Shown here: positions 6,488 through 15,078 of the stretch, piece after piece
Numbering within the stretch: position 1 is the first letter of the stretch
How the letters are laid out: each line of letters starts with the position of its first letter
Assembly: GCA_002869605.1 (NCBI GenBank)
Contig: PKUI01000066.1
Coordinates: 1-36,489, forward strand
DNA: 36,489 nucleotides
Direction: 5' to 3'
Source of the DNA: Desulfuromonas sp.
GTDB taxonomy: Bacteria; Desulfobacterota; Desulfuromonadia; Desulfuromonadales; SZUA-401
Program-made: the position numbers and the translations under genes
The notes under the pieces: generated by a model
What the model saw: the letters and a program-made list of their open reading frames with translations, nothing else
What the model was told of the DNA's origin: nothing
Databases searched by the model: none

Positions 6488-8851
6488 TTAGGGACGGCTT
6501 ACGTCGCCCAAGTTAAGGGTGCCGGTAGTGTCGGCGTCTACGTCCTCTTGGGTTGCAGCTCCCATCCATTCAGCGGCGTCCGGATAGACCGTAGCGTCGA
6601 TGTTGATGGTGCCGTCGAGGGTGTAGTTGTCAAGCCAGTCGATCGAGTCGAACAACAGCCGCTTGGTGTAGAAGCGATTGTGGGCATAAGCGCCCGGCTC
6701 GTGGTGCAGGTAGTTGTAGTTATGAGCCGCACCGAAGACACCTTGGTTGATCCAGCCACTAGCACCGGTGCTGAAATAAGGATAGCTGGTTTGGAAAACG
6801 GCTCCCTTGGCACCCAATTGTGTCTCAAGGATTTCAAGGGTCTCGTGGAAGCCTTCGGCCTCGTGTTCGAGCTTGTCAGCGGTAATCTCATAGGATGCAC
6901 CCGGAGTATGGCAGGTGTCACATTGCGCCTTGTTGGGGACATCAATAATGACCCCGGCCGCATCTTTTTCGACTACGCTGAAGGTATGATTTGCGGAGTC
7001 GCCCATGTGGCAGAAGGCGCAGGGTCCGGCACCGGTTTCGGGGGTGTCTGCATTAAGAGCGATTCCGTCATGTTGGAAGAAGCCCGGGGCGTAATCTTGG
7101 CCAGCATACTCGTAGCCGATACGCGTATCCGCAGCATAAATAGTTGCGGCAGCTACCAGGTAATGGGCTTCCGTGACGTTTTTGGTGCCGGGACCGAAGC
7201 CTGCGTTCAAGGAAGTGTAATCAACGGTCGGATCTTCAGCCGTGAAGTTGTAGCTCTCCATGTTGCCGCGGGCACCGTGGCAGTTGATACAGACGTTGGA
7301 GTTGCCTACGTCGGGGATGGTTACGGTGACGCCACCGACTTCGTATGGGCGGGGAATGGAACCAGGATTGCGCAAGTCGCCCGAGTTGTTTTCATGGCAG
7401 CCCCAGCAGTAGAGCATCTCGTTTTGGCCAGACGAGACGGTTTCACCGTTCGGCCCGCCATCGAGGCTCCAGCCGTCGAGATATGAGAAGTCGTTGTTGA
7501 GCGGATCGTAGTTGGCCGGGTCGGTCAGGAAGTTCTTGGCGCCGGTCGCGGTATGACACTGCTGGCAATCGCCACGGTCCAGAACGATGGTGCCGTCGGT
7601 GTCGAGTTTGGTGGTCGCATCCCAGTCGTAGTGGATCCAGGCAGCTGCACCTGTTGCTTCGGTGGTGCCGGCCTTGATCAGCTCGATCAAGCCCTCAGCG
7701 CTGCGTTCGTCGGCACTTGCTTCCATCGTGTCCATCTTTTGCTGAAGCAGGAAGCCACCATGGGCCGACTGGGCCCACTGCTCGTTGATACCTGAACTCG
7801 CTTCCGCGATGCCGGTATCGCTGTCAACTCGGGTGCGGATTTCCATTACACCATGCACGTCGTGGCACTCGAGGCAGGCACGCAGGCCGGATTGTTCGTG
7901 ATGGTCGGTTACGTAGCCTTCGATGACATCGGTGGTGTTCGGGTTGTCGTAGTGGGTGTCGGCGATCACACGATAATGGCGATCCTGGTGATAGATGACG
8001 CCTTCGTCAAGTTCTGCCAACTCTTCTGCGGGAGTCGTAGCATCTGTCAAGTCAACCTGGGGGCTCATGTGGCAGGTGGTACAGGTGGCGAATTCGGCCG
8101 AGGCGACAACGTGGCCGTGGTCCTCGATCTCTTCCATCAGCAGGCCGCCGGCGTTGTGCGGATTGTGGCAGGTTCGGCACTGGACTGCAGCGTCACTGCC
8201 GACCGGGAGAACGGACCCTTCAAGTGCAGCGATCGTTTGTACATCTTTGTAGAGGCGACCACCTTCGTCGGTGTGACACTTGGCGCAGATAGCTTCGTTA
8301 CGTACCGAGGCGGTGGCATGACGGGAAGAGGTGTACTTGGTGTAGATGCCCTGGGCCTCGGGGTGATGCGGAACGTGGCTGTCGGGAATGGTGTCGTGGC
8401 ACGCACCGCATGTTTCAGCGGTGGGCGAGGCGTTCGGAATCGGGCCGGAGCCATAGTGCTCACCGCCGGCGCCGTGGCAGTTTTCGCAACCGACTGCGGC
8501 AAGGCCGTCTTCAGGTACGCTTGCTGCGTCGACGAGGGGCTCGAGGGCGGGACCGTCACCGATCGGGTCGTGGCACTCGAGGCAGCCGTCTGCCTCGTTA
8601 GCTGCGGTGATGTGATCACTGTGGATCACGTGCTTGCCGGCGAGGTAATCGGCTACGATCTCGTCGCTCCAAGAGAAGCTTTCATGGCAGCTGATACAGG
8701 TGGAGGCACCTACGTAGTCGATACCGGTGGCGGGGTCGACACCGAGGTCGGTGGTGTCCGCCGTCGTGTCTGCGCTGTCGCGGCTACTGCCGCATGCAGC
8801 GAGCAGGCCCACAAGCAGGGCCATAATTAACCAGGTAAAAATCTTTTTCAT
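6488..8851 (-). CDS. Outer-membrane lipoprotein 13-heme c-type cytochrome
   Basis: A 787-residue secreted multiheme cytochrome. The ATG at 8851 is chosen over an upstream in-frame start at 8878 because AGGAGG precedes it by seven bases. The signal peptide ends in the lipobox LLAAC, predicting lipidation at C20 and an outer-membrane location. I count 13 CXXCH heme-attachment motifs: CISCH, CLECH, CENCH, CGACH, CAKCH, CRTCH, CTTCH, CLECH, CQQCH, CWGCH, CINCH, CAFCH and CDTCH. It is the last gene of a porin/periplasmic cytochrome/lipoprotein cytochrome operon. In size and position it corresponds to OmcB-type proteins of Geobacter, which have 12 hemes, so it is probably the surface-exposed terminal electron donor to metals, electrodes or partners. 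Its actual acceptor cannot be told from sequence. The last 115 residues contain no heme motif. Confidence 0.94.
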   Translation of the reverse strand: MKKIFTWLIMALLVGLLAACGSSRDSADTTADTTDLGVDPATGIDYVGASTCISCHESFSWSDEIVADYLAGKHVIHSDHITAANEADGCLECHDPIGDGPALEPLVDAASVPEDGLAAVGCENCHGAGGEHYGSGPIPNASPTAETCGACHDTIPDSHVPHHPEAQGIYTKYTSSRHATASVRNEAICAKCHTDEGGRLYKDVQTIAALEGSVLPVGSDAAVQCRTCHNPHNAGGLLMEEIEDHGHVVASAEFATCTTCHMSPQVDLTDATTPAEELAELDEGVIYHQDRHYRVIADTHYDNPNTTDVIEGYVTDHHEQSGLRACLECHDVHGVMEIRTRVDSDTGIAEASSGINEQWAQSAHGGFLLQQKMDTMEASADERSAEGLIELIKAGTTEATGAAAWIHYDWDATTKLDTDGTIVLDRGDCQQCHTATGAKNFLTDPANYDPLNNDFSYLDGWSLDGGPNGETVSSGQNEMLYCWGCHENNSGDLRNPGSIPRPYEVGGVTVTIPDVGNSNVCINCHGARGNMESYNFTAEDPTVDYTSLNAGFGPGTKNVTEAHYLVAAATIYAADTRIGYEYAGQDYAPGFFQHDGIALNADTPETGAGPCAFCHMGDSANHTFSVVEKDAAGVIIDVPNKAQCDTCHTPGASYEITADKLEHEAEGFHETLEILETQLGAKGAVFQTSYPYFSTGASGWINQGVFGAAHNYNYLHHEPGAYAHNRFYTKRLLFDSIDWLDNYTLDGTINIDATVYPDAAEWMGAATQEDVDADTTGTLNLGDVSRP

Positions 8852-8884
8852 GGTGTTTCCTCCTCGTGTGGAGTTCATAAATGA

Positions 8885-9703
8885 TTAGTGACACATACGG
8901 CAGGTACGCCCGCCGCTGGCCTTGCTCATGGTCTCACTGATGTCACTCCAGTCCTCGGGATGCGGATTGATCATCAGCCCGCTGCGAGCACTGTGGCAGG
9001 TCAGGCAGATATCCCCTTCCGGGTGGCAGGCCTGACAGGTTGCAATATTCTTGCGTGCTTCGCGTGCATGCTTGGTCGACCATTCGTGGGCCGGCAGGAC
9101 CGAGTCGACGTGGCAGCTGATGCACTGGTCTTCAGTGAAATTTTCGTGCGATGCCGCGCTTACCGAGATGTCGCTCCAGCCACGACGGTGCGAATCAATC
9201 GCCAGATCGGCCGGTGCAAAGGTATTGTGGCACTCGACGCAGTAGTCGTTCTCATGGCAGCTGTTGCAGAGCTGCGGGTCGGTGCGTGCAGCGATCGGAT
9301 GACTGACACTGAAGTCGCTACGGTGAACGTTGGCCAGGCTGTTGCTGAAGCTGGCCATCTCGTCGGCAGAGCCCGCCTTGTGACATTCCAGACAGTAATC
9401 CTGCTGGTGGCAGGATCCACAGTCCATGGCGTCGCTCTTGGCTGCGACCCGGTGGCCGAAGGCCCAGGTCGGGCCGTGTGAATCGAGGGCGGGAAGTTCC
9501 ACGCCATCAACGAAATCCTGTTCGTGACATTCGAGGCAGACCTTGAGGTCGGGGGCGATGCTTGCGTCTCCCTCGAGGTGGCAGGTGTCACAGGCCGCGC
9601 CGTCGACATAGTCGTTGTGCTCGGCGTGGTTGAAGACTTCGCTGAAGGCCGGGGAAGCGCCAGCGATCCACAGGATGGTCAAACTAAGAAGCAGTATCCT
9701 CAT
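8885..9703 (-). CDS. Periplasmic 10-heme c-type cytochrome of a porin-cytochrome conduit
   Basis: A 272-residue protein with a classical signal peptide (cleavage near A19-F-S21) and no lipobox. It holds 10 CXXCH motifs: CDTCH, CLECH, CGSCH, CLECH, CNSCH, CVECH, CISCH, CQACH, CLTCH and CRMCH. The last is the C-terminus itself, so the protein ends on a heme-ligating histidine. About 25 residues per heme means a compact heme wire. The pairs spaced as CXXCH-x(3-4)-CXXCH (for example CGSCHQQDYCLECH) are typical of such wires. The neighbouring genes encode the barrel (12 bases upstream) and the lipoprotein cytochrome (33 bases downstream). By position it matches OmaB (8 hemes) or MtrA (10 hemes): a plug that carries electrons through the barrel. 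The heme number differs from OmaB. Confidence 0.93.
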   Translation of the reverse strand: MRILLLSLTILWIAGASPAFSEVFNHAEHNDYVDGAACDTCHLEGDASIAPDLKVCLECHEQDFVDGVELPALDSHGPTWAFGHRVAAKSDAMDCGSCHQQDYCLECHKAGSADEMASFSNSLANVHRSDFSVSHPIAARTDPQLCNSCHENDYCVECHNTFAPADLAIDSHRRGWSDISVSAASHENFTEDQCISCHVDSVLPAHEWSTKHAREARKNIATCQACHPEGDICLTCHSARSGLMINPHPEDWSDISETMSKASGGRTCRMCH

Positions 9704-9715
9704 GGTGGCTCTCCC

Positions 9716-10930
9716 TTAGAAGTAGTAATTAAACCGGACGCGACCGCGGTAGTACTCTTCCCACAGGTCACTTTCGACGTACTCGACTTTACCCTCGAAG
9801 TTCATCTTCTTCGAGAAGCGATAGCTTCCGTCGAGCCAGATCCGGCTGCTGGTGGTTTCGTCATCATCTTCGAGACGACGCTCGAGGACGTCGACGTTGG
9901 CTCCGACGCCTGCTTCGATGGCCTCGGTGATTTCGTAGCCGATATGGCACTTGGCGCCGCTCATCTCCTGCCCTTCGTCGGTGATGCGCATCACGCCGGC
10001 AAGGTAGTAACTGTACGGCTTGGTGCCCACGGTTTCGATGCCGAGATCGATGACATCGGCGTCATCGAACTCTTCGTACATTTCGTGGGTCAGACGCAGG
10101 TAGGAACGATGGGTTTTGCTGATGCGGTACTCGATCTCACCCATGACTTCTTCGTAGTCATCGACGGCGAAGACGGAGTAGATCGAGGTGCTGTCGAAGA
10201 CCGGTACGGAGAACAGGTACTCGACGCGAGCATGCCAGTCGCGGCCGAAGCTGGAGCTGACACCGAACAGCTGGTAGGTGACCTCTTCGTAGAGCAGGCT
10301 GTACTGGGTTTCGTTGTAGAGGTGAAGCTTGGGAGAAAAGGCATAATCGGCACTCAGCCCGAGCATCTCCTTGGCCAAATCTCCCTGGTCCCAGGTTTGG
10401 ACGTAGGAAAGCTCGAGTAAAAGGCCCTTGATGAGATCTTCTGCACTGACCTCGACCCCTGCGAAGTAGTCGTCGCTGTGGTAGGTGGCGTCATACGAGA
10501 CGCCGATACCACCGAGTCCACGCAAGGTGAATTTATCGGCCACGGTGTAGCGAAGATCTGCACCGTCGACCACCGAAGCTCCAGCGGTGGTGCTGACGAA
10601 TTGCCGACCGAGACGCATGTCGAGTCCATCGACCAGGTCTTTGTTGCGGAGATAGGCCGAGTAAAGTCGACTGTCGACATCGACTTCGTCGGCGGCATCC
10701 TCTCCGGCTCGACCGTAGCCGTGGAACGTCCATCCGCCCCACAGGTCACGAGCGTTCAGCATCAGATACTCGTAAATGGGGACCGCCGTCTCTTCACTCG
10801 GCGTGTCGTACCATTCGACCACTGTGCTGGAGCGCCCTGAAATGTTGGCTGCATGGCTTGTGGCAGAAATTCCCAGGACCAGTAGGAACGCTGTCAATCC
10901 CCATGCAACCGACGCGCGCCACTTCTTCAT
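9716..10930 (-). CDS. Outer-membrane beta-barrel porin of the porin-cytochrome conduit
   Basis: A 404-residue protein with a signal peptide (cleavage after ATSHA, residue about 27) and a long series of alternating amphipathic strands. It ends in FNYYF, with the C-terminal phenylalanine expected for BAM-dependent barrels. There is no heme motif. It is the first gene of the conduit operon, with AAGGAGG four bases before the ATG. Its length is close to OmbB-type porins (about 400 residues), and the gene order (barrel, periplasmic cytochrome, lipoprotein cytochrome) is the same as ombB-omaB-omcB. It likely forms the sheath that lets the 10-heme protein reach the outer face. I infer the family from context and architecture rather than from a specific motif. 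No convincing promoter was found upstream. Confidence 0.85.
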   Translation of the reverse strand: MKKWRASVAWGLTAFLLVLGISATSHAANISGRSSTVVEWYDTPSEETAVPIYEYLMLNARDLWGGWTFHGYGRAGEDAADEVDVDSRLYSAYLRNKDLVDGLDMRLGRQFVSTTAGASVVDGADLRYTVADKFTLRGLGGIGVSYDATYHSDDYFAGVEVSAEDLIKGLLLELSYVQTWDQGDLAKEMLGLSADYAFSPKLHLYNETQYSLLYEEVTYQLFGVSSSFGRDWHARVEYLFSVPVFDSTSIYSVFAVDDYEEVMGEIEYRISKTHRSYLRLTHEMYEEFDDADVIDLGIETVGTKPYSYYLAGVMRITDEGQEMSGAKCHIGYEITEAIEAGVGANVDVLERRLEDDDETTSSRIWLDGSYRFSKKMNFEGKVEYVESDLWEEYYRGRVRFNYYF

Positions 10931-10958
10931 AGTGCCTCCTTCGGTTGCAGCGAAAGCT

Positions 10959-10977
10959 GTGCCGGCCCATCCGGCAC
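10959..10977 (-). other. Leader hairpin before the conduit operon
   Basis: Perfect 7-bp stem GTGCCGG / CCGGCAC with a five-base loop about 30-50 bases before the porin start codon on the minus strand. There is no T-tract, so it is not a terminator. It could affect mRNA stability or translation. Confidence 0.35.
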
Positions 10978-11177
10978 AAAAAATACGACATTAAGTCTTA
11001 ATTAAAGTATGAGCTACCACATGTGTAATGGTTAAGTTTACTGCGGTGGTAAAGTTTGGCAATAGTTCTGATATGAAATTTTTTCGACCGCAAAGAGAGG
11101 TGGTGTCTAATGAAAAAGCGGGCATTTTTTGTTAGACTGGACAGCACTAAATCCAAGCGATTTCAGGGAGGGCAATG

Positions 11178-11516
11178 ATGAGTCAGGAAAAGATGACCCT
11201 TGGGCAGTTGAAAAACTTTGATGGGCGTGAAGGACGCAGTGCCTATGTGGCCGTCAACGGCAAGGTCTACGATGTTAGCGAGAGCGCCCGCTGGCAGGAG
11301 GGCAACCACGAGGGGGCTCACCAGGCTGGTGCCGATCTCAGTGAAGATCTCAAGTCGGCGCCGCATGTACGTTCGGTGATCGAGCGTTTCCCGGTAGTGG
11401 CCGAACTGGGCGAGGATCCCCCCGAGACCACCGGGGGCGGCAGCGGCAAGTTGCTGGTCGGTACGATTATCGCTGCTGCAGTTGCGGCGGCCATCGCCTT
11501 CATGGTCAAGGGCTGA
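11178..11516 (+). CDS. Cytochrome b5-like heme/steroid-binding domain protein, membrane-anchored
   Basis: A 112-residue protein (113 if the adjacent ATG at 11175 is used; GGGAGG is better spaced for 11178). The core (MTLGQLKNFDGREGRSAYVAVNG to about residue 80) matches short bacterial cytochrome b5-like domains: a YVAVNGKVYDVS strand pair, then SARWQEGNHEGAHQAGADLS, and SAPH. The histidines in NHEGAHQAG and SAPH are candidate heme ligands. After a glycine-rich linker the C-terminus (LLVGTIIAAAVAAAIAFMV) is a single membrane segment, so this is probably a tail-anchored inner-membrane protein. It overlaps the downstream hydrolase (TGATG), so the two are translationally coupled. Function is unknown; electron transfer or heme binding is possible. 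Confidence 0.85.
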   Translation: MSQEKMTLGQLKNFDGREGRSAYVAVNGKVYDVSESARWQEGNHEGAHQAGADLSEDLKSAPHVRSVIERFPVVAELGEDPPETTGGGSGKLLVGTIIAAAVAAAIAFMVKG

Positions 11517-12292
11517 TGCTGGCATTTTCTGAAAAAGGAAACGGCCCGGCCGTGCTGTTGATTCACGGTTTCCCCCTTAATCGCCGCATGTGGCAGCCGC
11601 AGCTCGAGGCGTTGGCGGGTGCGGGCTATCGCGTGATCGCCCCTGATCTTCCCGGTTTCGGCGCCAGCCCACCGCTTACGGGTCCGGTGACCATGCGGCA
11701 CTACGCCGCGGCGCTGGTGGCCCTGCTCGAACAGCTCGAGATCGACCAGGCGGTGGTGTGCGGCATGTCAATGGGGGGCTACGTGTTGCTGAGCATGCTC
11801 GAGCATTTTCCCGCGCGGGTTGCAGCGGCCGGGTTCATCGTCACCCGGGCCGCGGCCGACGACGCAGCCGGCAAGGTCAAGCGGAGCGAGCTCGCCGTCA
11901 CGGCGCGCAGCCAGGGGGCGGAGCCGGTCGCCGATATCTTCGCCGAGCTGGTGTTTGCCCCGCAGACGCTGCAACAGCGCCCCGAGCTGGTGGAGACGGT
12001 GCGCGGCTGGATGCTCTCCTGCAACCCGGAAGGGGCCGCCGGGGCGCTCGAGGCGATGCGCGAACGGCCCGATTACGTCGAGCGTCTTGGCGAGATTGGC
12101 CACCCGGCGCTGGTGGTCGGGGCGGCGCAGGATCGTGCCATCCCGCTCGGGGAGTCGCAGCTGCTGGCGGCGGGGCTTTCGCAGGGGGAGCTGGTGACGA
12201 TCGAGAACGCCGGACACATGGTCAACCTGGAACAGCCTGATATTTTCAATCACGCGCTAATCGATTTTTTGCAGAGGTGTGTGAAGGTTTAA
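11516..12292 (+). CDS. Alpha/beta-fold hydrolase
   Basis: A 258-residue cytoplasmic hydrolase with the family's usual features: oxyanion region VLLIHGFPLNRRMW (about 13-26), the nucleophile elbow GMSMGG with S85, acid D206 in GAAQDRAIP, and catalytic H234 in NAGHMVNLEQP. The fold is shared by esterases, C-C hydrolases and lactonases, and the substrate cannot be read from the sequence. Its ATG overlaps the stop of the b5-like gene, so the two are one operon ended by the terminator at 12315-12346. Confidence 0.93.
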   Translation: MLAFSEKGNGPAVLLIHGFPLNRRMWQPQLEALAGAGYRVIAPDLPGFGASPPLTGPVTMRHYAAALVALLEQLEIDQAVVCGMSMGGYVLLSMLEHFPARVAAAGFIVTRAAADDAAGKVKRSELAVTARSQGAEPVADIFAELVFAPQTLQQRPELVETVRGWMLSCNPEGAAGALEAMRERPDYVERLGEIGHPALVVGAAQDRAIPLGESQLLAAGLSQGELVTIENAGHMVNLEQPDIFNHALIDFLQRCVKV

Positions 12293-12314
12293 GTTTCGTG
12301 ACTCTGAGGTAACT

Positions 12315-12346
12315 AAAAAAGCCCGGCTGAATAGCCGGGCTTTTTT
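12315..12346. terminator. Bidirectional Rho-independent terminator
   Basis: A6, then stem GCCCGGCT / AGCCGGGC with loop GAAT, then T6, just after the hydrolase gene. Confidence 0.92.
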
Positions 12347-12403
12347 GTTGGTTCATTCTTGGGGTGGTGAATGAGTGGGGGAGGTTTGCGTGTTTTAAAT
12401 TCG

Positions 12404-12843
12404 ACACCGCCGGGGGCGCCCGGCAGCGCCTTACTTTTCTTGCTTGCCCAAGAAACGTAAGCAAAAGAAGGCACCCCGAACTCCGTCACCCGACGATCGG
12501 GTGCCCTCGCTAGCCGGAAGTTTTAATCCAGCCGGCTCGCGTGCTCGCCAAGCAGCAAGATTAAAATCCCGGCACTCGGTGACTGCACACGGGGCCCCGT
12601 AAAGGCTGTGGAACAGGCAAAGCCATCTCTTTCCTTCCCGTGTGACGCAGCCGGAGCAGCGACAGTTCACGCCGAAAAGGCCTAAGAGTTGAGCGTAGCG
12701 AATGGCGAAGGCCCGGCGTGGACTGTTGTTGCGGAGGGCACCCGCCGCATTTCGACGGGCAAGGAGGTCGGGCGCGTTTCTTTGCTTACTTTCTTTACGC
12801 GTCTAAAGAAAGTAAGGCGAATGCCGGGCGCCCCCGGCGGTGT
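12404..12843 (-). repeat. Dispersed palindromic element, copy B (440 bp) with inverted termini
   Basis: The element fills most of the gene-free stretch 12293-12934. It begins at 12404-12425 and ends at 12822-12843 with a perfect 22-bp inverted repeat (acaccgccggg...). Just inside, both arms continue with GCCTTACTTT. Each end then folds into a hairpin: left CTTACTTTTCTTG / CAAGAAACGTAAG (one mismatch), right CTTACTTTCTTTA / TAAAGAAAGTAAG (perfect 13 bp). The interior carries TTTTAATC/GATTAAAATC motifs. It is in the same orientation as copy C and opposite to copy A. No transposase is encoded. Possible target-site duplications at the ends are not clear. Confidence 0.85.
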
Positions 12844-12934
12844 TATAGGTATAGAATTTTTTGCAGTTCATGGATGAACCTTTTGTCGGGCGATAGATTT
12901 TTCTGATGCGGAAGGAGTCCAGCCGTTAAGACGC

Positions 12935-14380
12935 TCAGTGAAGACTCAATCGGCTCTCGGCCAGTTTGACGCAGCGCTTACCGGCCCTTTTGGCCGCATA
13001 CATCGCCTCGTCTGAACTCTGCAGCAGCGCGCTGAAGGAATGGAAGTTTTCATGGTTGTAGGTTGCGATGCCGATGCTGGCGGATATCTTGTGTCCGTTG
13101 AGCTGCGGTATCGCCAGGGCATTGACACGCTCAATGAAGCGCGTGGAAAACTCCATGGCCCCGTCGCAGGAGGTGTTGGGCAACACCACGGCGAACTCTT
13201 CTCCACCAAAGCGTGCCGCGACATCGCTGTTACGCACCGAATCATGCAGCAGTCGTGCAACCTGCTTCAGGACCACGTCACCGTTGATGTGTCCGAAGCG
13301 ATCGTTGACCAACTTGAAATCGTCCATGTCGATGAAGATGCATGACAGCGGAGTCGCGTAGCGTTTTGCCCGGAAGAACTCCTCTTCAAGGCGCGCATGC
13401 AGGTACTGGTGGTTGTAGAGCTTGGTCAGGCTGTCACGAACCGACATGTCCTCGAGCAGTTTCTTGGTGGAACTCATAGCTTCGAAAAGCACCGCGTTTT
13501 CCAGGGCATTGCCGGCGATGTTCGAGATGATCTGGCAGAGTTTGTAGACCCGCTCAGAGAACTCCTTGTTGCTGTCCGCAGTGGTCCTTAAAAAGAAGGT
13601 GCCGATGACGTTCTGCTTCTTGACGATCGGCACCACGTAGATGGTGTGATTGCGCAGCGACTGTACTTGCTTTTTGACCGACGTCATCAGCGGGTCGTTC
13701 GAGGCGTCCCTGACCACGACCGGGCGTTGGCTGCTCATCGCCTTCTCGATTTCGGGATACTTCTGCAGGTCGATCTTGATTTCGTCTCCGGCTTTCAGGT
13801 CGCTGCTGGCCTTGACCGTCAACGACCCATCGTCATTGATGCTGATGATCGAGCAGCGTGAAACATCGAGTGCGGCGAAGACCTTTTCCACGATGATGTA
13901 GAGGATTTTTTTCGGGTTGCGGGTGACCGAAATTTTTTCGGTCAAATGTAGCAGCATCAGCAGGTCTTCTTTTCCCAACTCCCGGTAATAGCTGCGGGTG
14001 CGCAGGTGGGCATCGATCCGTGCAAGCAGCTCACTAGGGACCAGCGGCTTGGTCATGTAGTCCTCGGCCCCGGAACTGAGACCGCTGATGATGTCGTCCT
14101 TGCGGATATAGGGGGAGAGGATGATCAGGGGGGTGTCCCTGGTGCTGGCGTCGTTCTTAAGTCGGTTACAATTTTCGACACTGCTGTCGATCTCGTTTTC
14201 AATATCGTAGACGATCAGGTCGAAAATTTGTTCGGCGGCGATTTCAAGCGCCTGCTCAAGGTTTGACGCCATGAAGATGATGTAGTCTTCCGGGATGAGG
14301 TCGACCAGGGAATAGCGGAGGTAACCGGAGTGATCGATCAGCAGAATGTTTTTGAGGTCGGTGCTCGAGTTACGTGTCAT
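12935..14380 (-). CDS. Response regulator with GAF and GGDEF domains (diguanylate cyclase)
   Basis: A 481-residue cytoplasmic protein that should make cyclic di-GMP. A receiver domain occupies about 10-130 (D16 region LLIDHSG, phospho-acceptor D59 in IVYDIEN, KP at about 112). A GAF domain follows (about 150-310), then a linker coiled coil. The GGDEF domain covers about 320-475 with active site GGEEF at 392-396. The product-inhibition site RxxD is intact as RNSD (383-386), exactly five residues before GGEEF. The receiver has the aspartate, but the usual two adjacent acidic residues are reduced to one (LIDHS), so phosphorylation may be weak. It is transcribed alone, away from the PsiE-like gene. 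No strong ribosome-binding site is seen before the ATG. Confidence 0.93.
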   Translation of the reverse strand: MTRNSSTDLKNILLIDHSGYLRYSLVDLIPEDYIIFMASNLEQALEIAAEQIFDLIVYDIENEIDSSVENCNRLKNDASTRDTPLIILSPYIRKDDIISGLSSGAEDYMTKPLVPSELLARIDAHLRTRSYYRELGKEDLLMLLHLTEKISVTRNPKKILYIIVEKVFAALDVSRCSIISINDDGSLTVKASSDLKAGDEIKIDLQKYPEIEKAMSSQRPVVVRDASNDPLMTSVKKQVQSLRNHTIYVVPIVKKQNVIGTFFLRTTADSNKEFSERVYKLCQIISNIAGNALENAVLFEAMSSTKKLLEDMSVRDSLTKLYNHQYLHARLEEEFFRAKRYATPLSCIFIDMDDFKLVNDRFGHINGDVVLKQVARLLHDSVRNSDVAARFGGEEFAVVLPNTSCDGAMEFSTRFIERVNALAIPQLNGHKISASIGIATYNHENFHSFSALLQSSDEAMYAAKRAGKRCVKLAESRLSLH

Positions 14381-14619
14381 GTGAGTCGGTTCTTTGCAGT
14401 ATTCGGAGGACAGGCGCCACCTTTCCGCTCAGCTACGACAGAAAAGTTCATCAAGGTAAATGAATATCATAAAATGCAACTCTAGCAACTATTAATCTTC
14501 ATGAAAAATTACCGGCGAGTAGTTATGACGTGGAATTTTACGAAAGTCTTGCCGGCGCCTATTTAAACGCTCACAGTTCGGGTGCAGCATTACCTCCCAA
14601 AACATCCACGGAGGAAACG

Positions 14620-15075
14620 ATGCACAGAAGCGCAATCAAGAATGTTACTGGGGTCTGCTTCGAAACCCTCTGTCGGGCTCTGCTCTGTCTGTTGCTGCTG
14701 GTATTGCTGGTCGGTATGGGGTTTGGCGTGACGCAAACGGCGCTTGACCTGCTCGAGGCGGGCAGGGAGCTGTTTTCGACAGAGGGGTTGCACGCAGCGC
14801 TGAGGGAGTTGGTGATCAACGTGCTGATGGTGCTGGCGGTGGTCGAACTGTTCCGTACTGTCAAGGCCTATTTCAGCGAAGGGCGGGTCAAGGTGACCTA
14901 CATCATCGACACGGTGTTGGTGGTGGTCATCACCGAGATCATGGGGTTCTGGTACCGGGATATCGAGATGGTCCGGGTCGGGATGGCGATGACCCTGGTG
15001 GTGGTGTTGATGGCGGTGAGGATCATGGCGATCCGCTTCTCACCGAAGCGGCGCGAACTGCTCGACGGATTGTAG
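14620..15075 (+). CDS. PsiE-like membrane protein
   Basis: A 151-residue protein with four hydrophobic segments (about 17-40, 66-86, 97-117 and 123-142) and an arginine/lysine-rich C-terminal tail. The order of segments, with the charged loop FRTVKAYFSEGRVKVTYIIDT between the second and third, matches the PsiE (phosphate-starvation-inducible E) family of small inner-membrane proteins of unknown biochemical role. The ATG at 14620 is preceded by GGAGG with five-base spacing; an upstream in-frame extension to 14530 lacks such a signal. It converges on the CHASE2 cyclase gene with only three bases between stop codons and no terminator. Confidence 0.8.
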   Translation: MHRSAIKNVTGVCFETLCRALLCLLLLVLLVGMGFGVTQTALDLLEAGRELFSTEGLHAALRELVINVLMVLAVVELFRTVKAYFSEGRVKVTYIIDTVLVVVITEIMGFWYRDIEMVRVGMAMTLVVVLMAVRIMAIRFSPKRRELLDGL

Positions 15076-15078
15076 CCG

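Noticed and set aside
7853..8830. Plus-strand frames of 312 and 325 codons opposite the 13-heme cytochrome
   Set aside because: They mirror the codon periodicity of the cytochrome gene, whose CXXCH motifs and lipoprotein signal fix the true strand.
11037..11053. TTTAC-N7-GTAAA inverted repeat upstream of the conduit operon as an operator
   Set aside because: Arms are only five bases and AT-rich; chance occurrence is likely.
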